A stretch of 64,000 bases of DNA from Erythrophleum ivorense (taxonomy: Eukaryota; Streptophyta; Magnoliopsida; Fabales; Fabaceae), in assembly GCA_026724425.1 (NCBI GenBank), contig JAIUCV010000019.1, positions 14,706,827 to 14,770,826 of the forward strand. The letters run 5' to 3'. Made by a program: the position numbers and the translations under genes. The notes under the pieces were generated by a model. The model saw only the letters and a program-made list of their open reading frames with translations. It searched no databases and was not told the origin of the DNA. How positions within the stretch are numbered: position 1 is the first letter of the stretch; every line of letters begins with the position of its first letter. Below, one piece after another: positions 59,772-64,000 of this stretch.

Positions 59772-61438
59772 AAATTTTTGCACTCCCTGGCAAAAGAAAT
59801 CAAAACTCCAAGGAAAGGTTAATAAAAAAAACAAAAATGGAAATGTGTAGGCCACTTGGTACAAGGAAGATCATAACATGTCAACACTCAAACTATCCAA
59901 GTCATATCACTTGTATCAATGCAAGAAATATCATGGCAATATACTTAACAAAATTGAAATGCAATAATAGTCCCTCACATAGATTAGTGTTTATTACTCT
60001 ACTTTCTAGTGTTTAAGGTTTAGTGTTTACTCTTAAATTCTGACTTATCCAACTTTACTACCATAAGTTTGGGTATTATCTATATCTCCACCACTCAAAA
60101 TCAAATGACAATGTATGAATCATAAGGTCTTAATTATGGTTGTAATGTAGGCCAAGATAAGAAAGAAGTGTAACCAAAATGAATAAAGACAATTAAGAAA
60201 CAATGTGGATATTCAAAATCATCAAGAGCATAAAGAAAAAGAATGTAATGGAATAAATGTGCATTTCAAGGCCTTGTTCACTACAAACAAACAAGTGCAC
60301 AAAGAAACCAAAAAGTAGCTTTTCTTTCTTTCTTTTCCTTTTCTTTTTCTCATTTCATATATATATATATATATTCTAAAAAAATCATCATTTTTTCCTT
60401 TTTTTAAAATATTTTTTCAACTATATACATTTCCCGAAAAGAATTAACTAAATGGAAAAAATAATATAGAATTGTATATCCATCCACCCTAGCAAGATAA
60501 AATGTTCTTAACAACTAAAAGTATCCTAATCAAGATAGAAAAAGATATTTATTTGTTTTTCATGGCTAAAAGGGGTAAAAGGAAAACATATAAAGCTCAA
60601 AGAGGTAAAACACATGTAGGATGGCTATTTGGCTCTATCTACAACAAAACAAAAGAAGAATGAATGTCTTAATCCTTTCCATTCATGGCAAATACACAAA
60701 TGTAGCCTTAAATAAGATTCAAGCTAAGTTCTAGAGTAAAAGTAAGATAGAGGATACACACTAGAAATGAATATCAATAGGTACAAAATCTCACAAGGCA
60801 AATTGACTATCATCAAAGCACATTAAAGCTAAGCTAATTACCATTTAACTTGCATTCTTAACACAAGGTCAATTTTCTATCAAGTTAAGACATATCAAAG
60901 CTATGATCATATCTTAATACTAACAACTTCCATGAAAACAATTTTTTTTTTCAAAAAGTTTTCAAAACACAAAAACAAAACTTACATAAAAATTAAAAAT
61001 CAACTAATCAAACAAAGCAAAATTAAAAATTGTTTGAATTCTTCCCCCCATACTTAAACATTGCATTATCCTCAATGCAAGCTCAAAATCCAACTAAAAG
61101 ATAGATAACACAATATAAAAAGTGAAAGGAAAAGTATACAACCAAGTGAAATGAAAGTGAAGATCCCAAGAGTGGCTCAAATTTCCATATAGCTAGTTAG
61201 AAGCAATTTATTACCTACAAAATAAAAATAAAACAAAATAGTAATACGAAAAAGAAAAGATAACAAAAACACTAAACTTAAAAGGAGACTATAAAAACAA
61301 ACTAATCATATGTGTAAAAAACTAATATTAGAACATCTTCATTTCTCTTTAGTTTACTAACTTTAAGTCTAACAACTTTAAAGCATTTTGATTCATCATT
61401 CAATGATGATTCATGGACTTTCTCAACTATCAGTAGTT
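59772..61438 (-). mobile_element. Non-coding internal region of the family E element
   Basis: About 1.7 kb between the acidic ORF and the polypurine tract, AT-rich, without open frames. It holds an AT dinucleotide run at 60358-60374 and T/A-rich tracts. No pol domains are found where an autonomous element would have them, so the element looks non-autonomous. Confidence 0.6.
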
Positions 61439-62569
61439 TTAGAAAGTCAAATTCAAAATTTTCAAAAGCAATAAAAGAAGGAAAGTCAATTTAGCATGCT
61501 CAAAGCTAATGAAAGAGAATATGAAATCAAGTTTATAAGAATTAAACACTAGACCCTCTATATATCTATCAAAACTAATGAAATCAATTGGACTCTTAAC
61601 AATAAGAGTCACTATATCTATAGAAAAATTCATATGCAACTTCTCATAGTCTTTCAAGTAGGAATCCTTCAAGGTGTCTAGCAATTACTTCTTCTCAAAT
61701 AGGAGAGTTTGTTGCTTGTTAGGAACTAGTTCTCTAACTTCATGAACTTGTTCAAAAGTCTCAAGAAGAGATATAATTTCTTTCTTGACCAAAGAAACAT
61801 CTGTAAACTTACAAGACTCTGTACAATGATCAACAACATCAATGTTTTTACTAGTGTCAACAACATCACAAGTATCAATAGGACTCTTAATATCAACACC
61901 ATTCATATGACCATTTTTATGCATGCTCTCATCAATACTAGTATGATCAAAAGAATCAATTTCATCAACAATCTCATTACAGACATAGGAATCCATGGAC
62001 TTAATGGAATCATCAGACCTTAGAAAATCATCTATCTTAATACATATAGGACATGTATACAAATCATCATATGTGCATCTCAAAGTGGAATCTGAATTAA
62101 TAATAACAAGTGGTTCAACAATTATACCATCCATATCCTCATCACATGCTACATCCACTATTTCATCAATCATGTCATCATATGCTAAGTCACCCCCACA
62201 CTTGTCTACTACCATAAACTCAATAGTATCATCATTAACTAGCTCAGAAATGAAATCACCACTATGGTCACAGTTAGGAGTACAAAGACCAAGTGCATCA
62301 GTACACAAAAACTCATTAACATTAACACATGTATCATTTTTGTGCAATGCATTATCACAATCAATCATATCAGGGAATTCAATAACAATTTCTTCATTTA
62401 CATCATGATCATAACAAATAATACAAGATTCACTATTCTTTATCTCATCATTCTTATACAATTCAAAAACAACATCATCATATGCATTAGTAGTCACTAT
62501 GCTATCATGTAAACTAGAGTCATTCTCAATGAAATGCAATGTATTAGAAGATAAAAAGTACATTAGCAA
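61439..62569 (-). CDS. Asp-rich acidic ORF of the family E element, one internal stop
   Basis: Open on the minus strand for 294 codons (61685-62569; the first ATG is two codons in, at about 62563), one TAA at 61685-61687, then open in the same frame to 61439, about 376 codons in all. The protein is strongly acidic, with D/E clusters such as YDDMIDEIVDVACDEDMDG, and cysteine pairs (CIICYDHD, CTPNCDHSGD, CPICIKIDD) spread between them. The C-terminal 80 residues switch to Phe/Leu/Ile-rich. I recognise no family. It follows a gag-like remnant and precedes a polypurine tract, so it is likely a retrotransposon-borne ORF. An open frame this long in AT-rich DNA suggests past selection, but composition (few TAA-making patterns on this strand) could contribute. 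Confidence 0.55.
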
Positions 62570-62936
62570 ATGAAGAAAACTCTTCCTCCTTTATATACTC
62601 TCTTTTAATTTGCTCCTTTTTTAATTTAGTATCACTTGTGATAGGTTTACTCATTTGAATTCCCAAATCCTTCATGAGATTATCAATTATCTGTTAGTTT
62701 TGAAGATTACTGGCTTCTAATTTCTTCATCCTTTCTTCTCAACTCGGTTCCTTCTTAGGCTCTTATTGCATATGTCCTTCATGAGAGTTGTAAGCATAAT
62801 ACTCTGGCTCTTGTACATGGGAATTATGGTATTGCTTAATATAACTGGGGGAAGCCTCACAAGGATAGTGATAAGGTTGGAAACATGGCTATTGGAATTG
62901 TTGTACTTGTCTTTATTGCTTAATTATATTGATGAG
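62570..62936 (-). pseudogene. Gag-like remnant of the family E element
   Basis: On the minus strand a frame with three stops gives HVQEPEYYAYNSHEGHMQ, then an EERMKKLEASNLQN segment that looks like the coiled part following gag in Tat-like or large non-autonomous plant elements. It runs to EEEFSSFANVLFIF and stops, overlapping the beginning of the acidic ORF in another frame. The upstream part is cut off at 62936 by an LTR insertion. Confidence 0.5.
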
Positions 62937-64000
62937 TGTAATATGCTATGATTTAGAAATCCATAATAATTTCTAAAAAGCAAAATGAATTACTTACAAG
63001 GAGTATGACCCTAGCGAAAGTTAGTAAGAACTACAAGAAGCCAAAATCAAAATTATTTGATTAATGAATGAGGACCCCGACATAAAGTAAACTGAGGCTA
63101 ATTGGAATTTGGATATTAATTAAAACATCTAAAAATATAGTTAAGAGTCTCATGATAGCTCAAAATCGAAATCAAAATGGCCAAACAGAGAGTTACAGAG
63201 ACCAGTGACATTTTCGTATTTTCAGGCAACTTTTAGAAAACTTAAAGGAGAGAGTTTTAAATTCGACAATTGAGTTTTTCATGGTTCTCGGAGGCTCCAA
63301 AAACTATAGGAGCTCCTAAAATTGTCAAAACCCTTTTAGTTTGTATTTTATAGTGTCAGTTGACTATAACTTTGACTAGACCATTTGGTAAGGTTTTAAA
63401 TTCAATTTAGATGAAACTAAAAGAATTTTATGAATTAGAGAACCTAAATTTTCATATGAAAAAGATGGTTCTCAAACGAGCTTAAATGACATAGTCAAAG
63501 TAGTGGCAAAATGATAATTATGGGAAAAGTTAAAAATTATCCCCCACACCTTTTTTATGTTATATCCACACCTTCTCCCTCTGGTTTTGCTAACTTAATT
63601 TTTGCTTGAGATCAGTAACTATGGCATGATGAAGGGAGGAAGGAGAGAGAAAGGAAAGGAATCAAGATAAGTAAGAAATTATGCATAATTTTACTACAAG
63701 CTAATTAAAAAATTTCTTCTACTTTTTAAGCTCTTTCCATTAATGGTTTTTGTTTCTTGAAACAAGCTTATTGGGGGTAAACACTTGGAGAAAGAAGGGA
63801 GTTTGAAGCAACCAATTCCACCATTAGAAACTCCATTGAATAAGGATTCAAACTAAGTATGGTTTATGCTAGAAGGCTTGCCTTTCCTTTGAGCTTTTCT
63901 CTTCTTCATATTCAGCCTTGAGAGAGTGTGTGAGAAGGAAGCTTTTGTTTGATGAAACAGTGATATAATTAGGGGTTTTGAAGGGTAAAGATTAAAATTA
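62937..64000 (+). mobile_element. 5' part of a B-like LTR, running off the window
   Basis: TGTAATATGC at 62937 matches the TGTAATATC start of copy B4. The following blocks match in order: GAGGACCCCGACAT versus GGAAGTCCCCCAAG, 'gtgacattttcgtattttcagg', 'gagttttaaattc', 'ggttctcggaggc' and 'aaggttttaaattcaatttagatg'. The candidate left duplication is ATGAG (62932-62936). The right end is outside the window. Confidence 0.7.

Noticed and set aside
61742..62512. Several plus-strand frames of 82 to 137 codons
   Set aside because: They are antisense shadows of the acidic ORF, caused by its codon bias.

Overview
This is plant nuclear DNA, probably from a dicot (inferred): AT-rich, gene-poor, and built mostly of nested LTR retrotransposon sequence plus one old integrated pararetrovirus. 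There is no convincing intact host gene; the only hint is one exon-like open frame at about 3.7-4.0 kb on the minus strand. A 23-base run of N at 14283-14305 shows this is a scaffolded assembly.

Layout. 1-5285 is unassigned AT-rich DNA with the candidate exon, a possible LTR start and homopolymer tracts. From 5286 a diverged LTR (called D) runs on the plus strand to about 8.4 kb. There it is interrupted by a degenerate caulimovirid genome (endogenous pararetrovirus) on the minus strand, about 8.43-17.93 kb. The viral copy holds a leader with primer-site and promoter-like motifs, movement protein, coiled-coil region, coat protein with zinc knuckle, protease, reverse transcriptase and RNase H. 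Its coat-protein gene is split by a 2.3 kb solo LTR (family E, 12386-14698). After a purine-rich stretch come two adjacent minus-strand solo LTRs: family B (19152-22852, target duplication GAAAA) and family A (22912-25771, GGTTT). 25.8-30.5 kb is AT-rich with LTR relics and a microsatellite.

31587-42409 is a three-level nest of solo LTRs. A plus-strand B LTR (34210-37809, CATCT) lies in a minus-strand B LTR (33069-40376, CCTCA), which lies in another minus-strand B LTR (31587-42409, ACTTA). 42721-56307 is a C-family LTR (ATTAG/ATTGG) split by the only structurally complete element: a Ty3/gypsy chromovirus, Tekay/Del-like, at 45760-55887 with duplication GCGAG. It has 2.68 and 2.70 kb LTRs, a tRNA-iMet primer site, gag-pol domains in order, a chromodomain-like tail and a polypurine tract. 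Its reading frame is destroyed by about fifteen stops and three frameshifts although its LTRs are still very similar. From 57.7 kb to 62.9 kb lies the 3' half of a minus-strand Tat-like or large non-autonomous element: an E-family LTR, a polypurine tract, an unusual Asp-rich ORF and a gag-like remnant. It is cut at 62937 by a plus-strand B-like LTR running off the window.

The coding pieces do not act as a host pathway; they are fossils of replication machinery. The more unusual material is in the LTRs: a hairpin plus C-run shared by otherwise different LTR families, tandem 30-bp repeats, palindromic TCGCTATAGCGA arrays in family A, and splice-like sites. Family letters A-E are local labels. 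All homology calls were made by eye without database searches.
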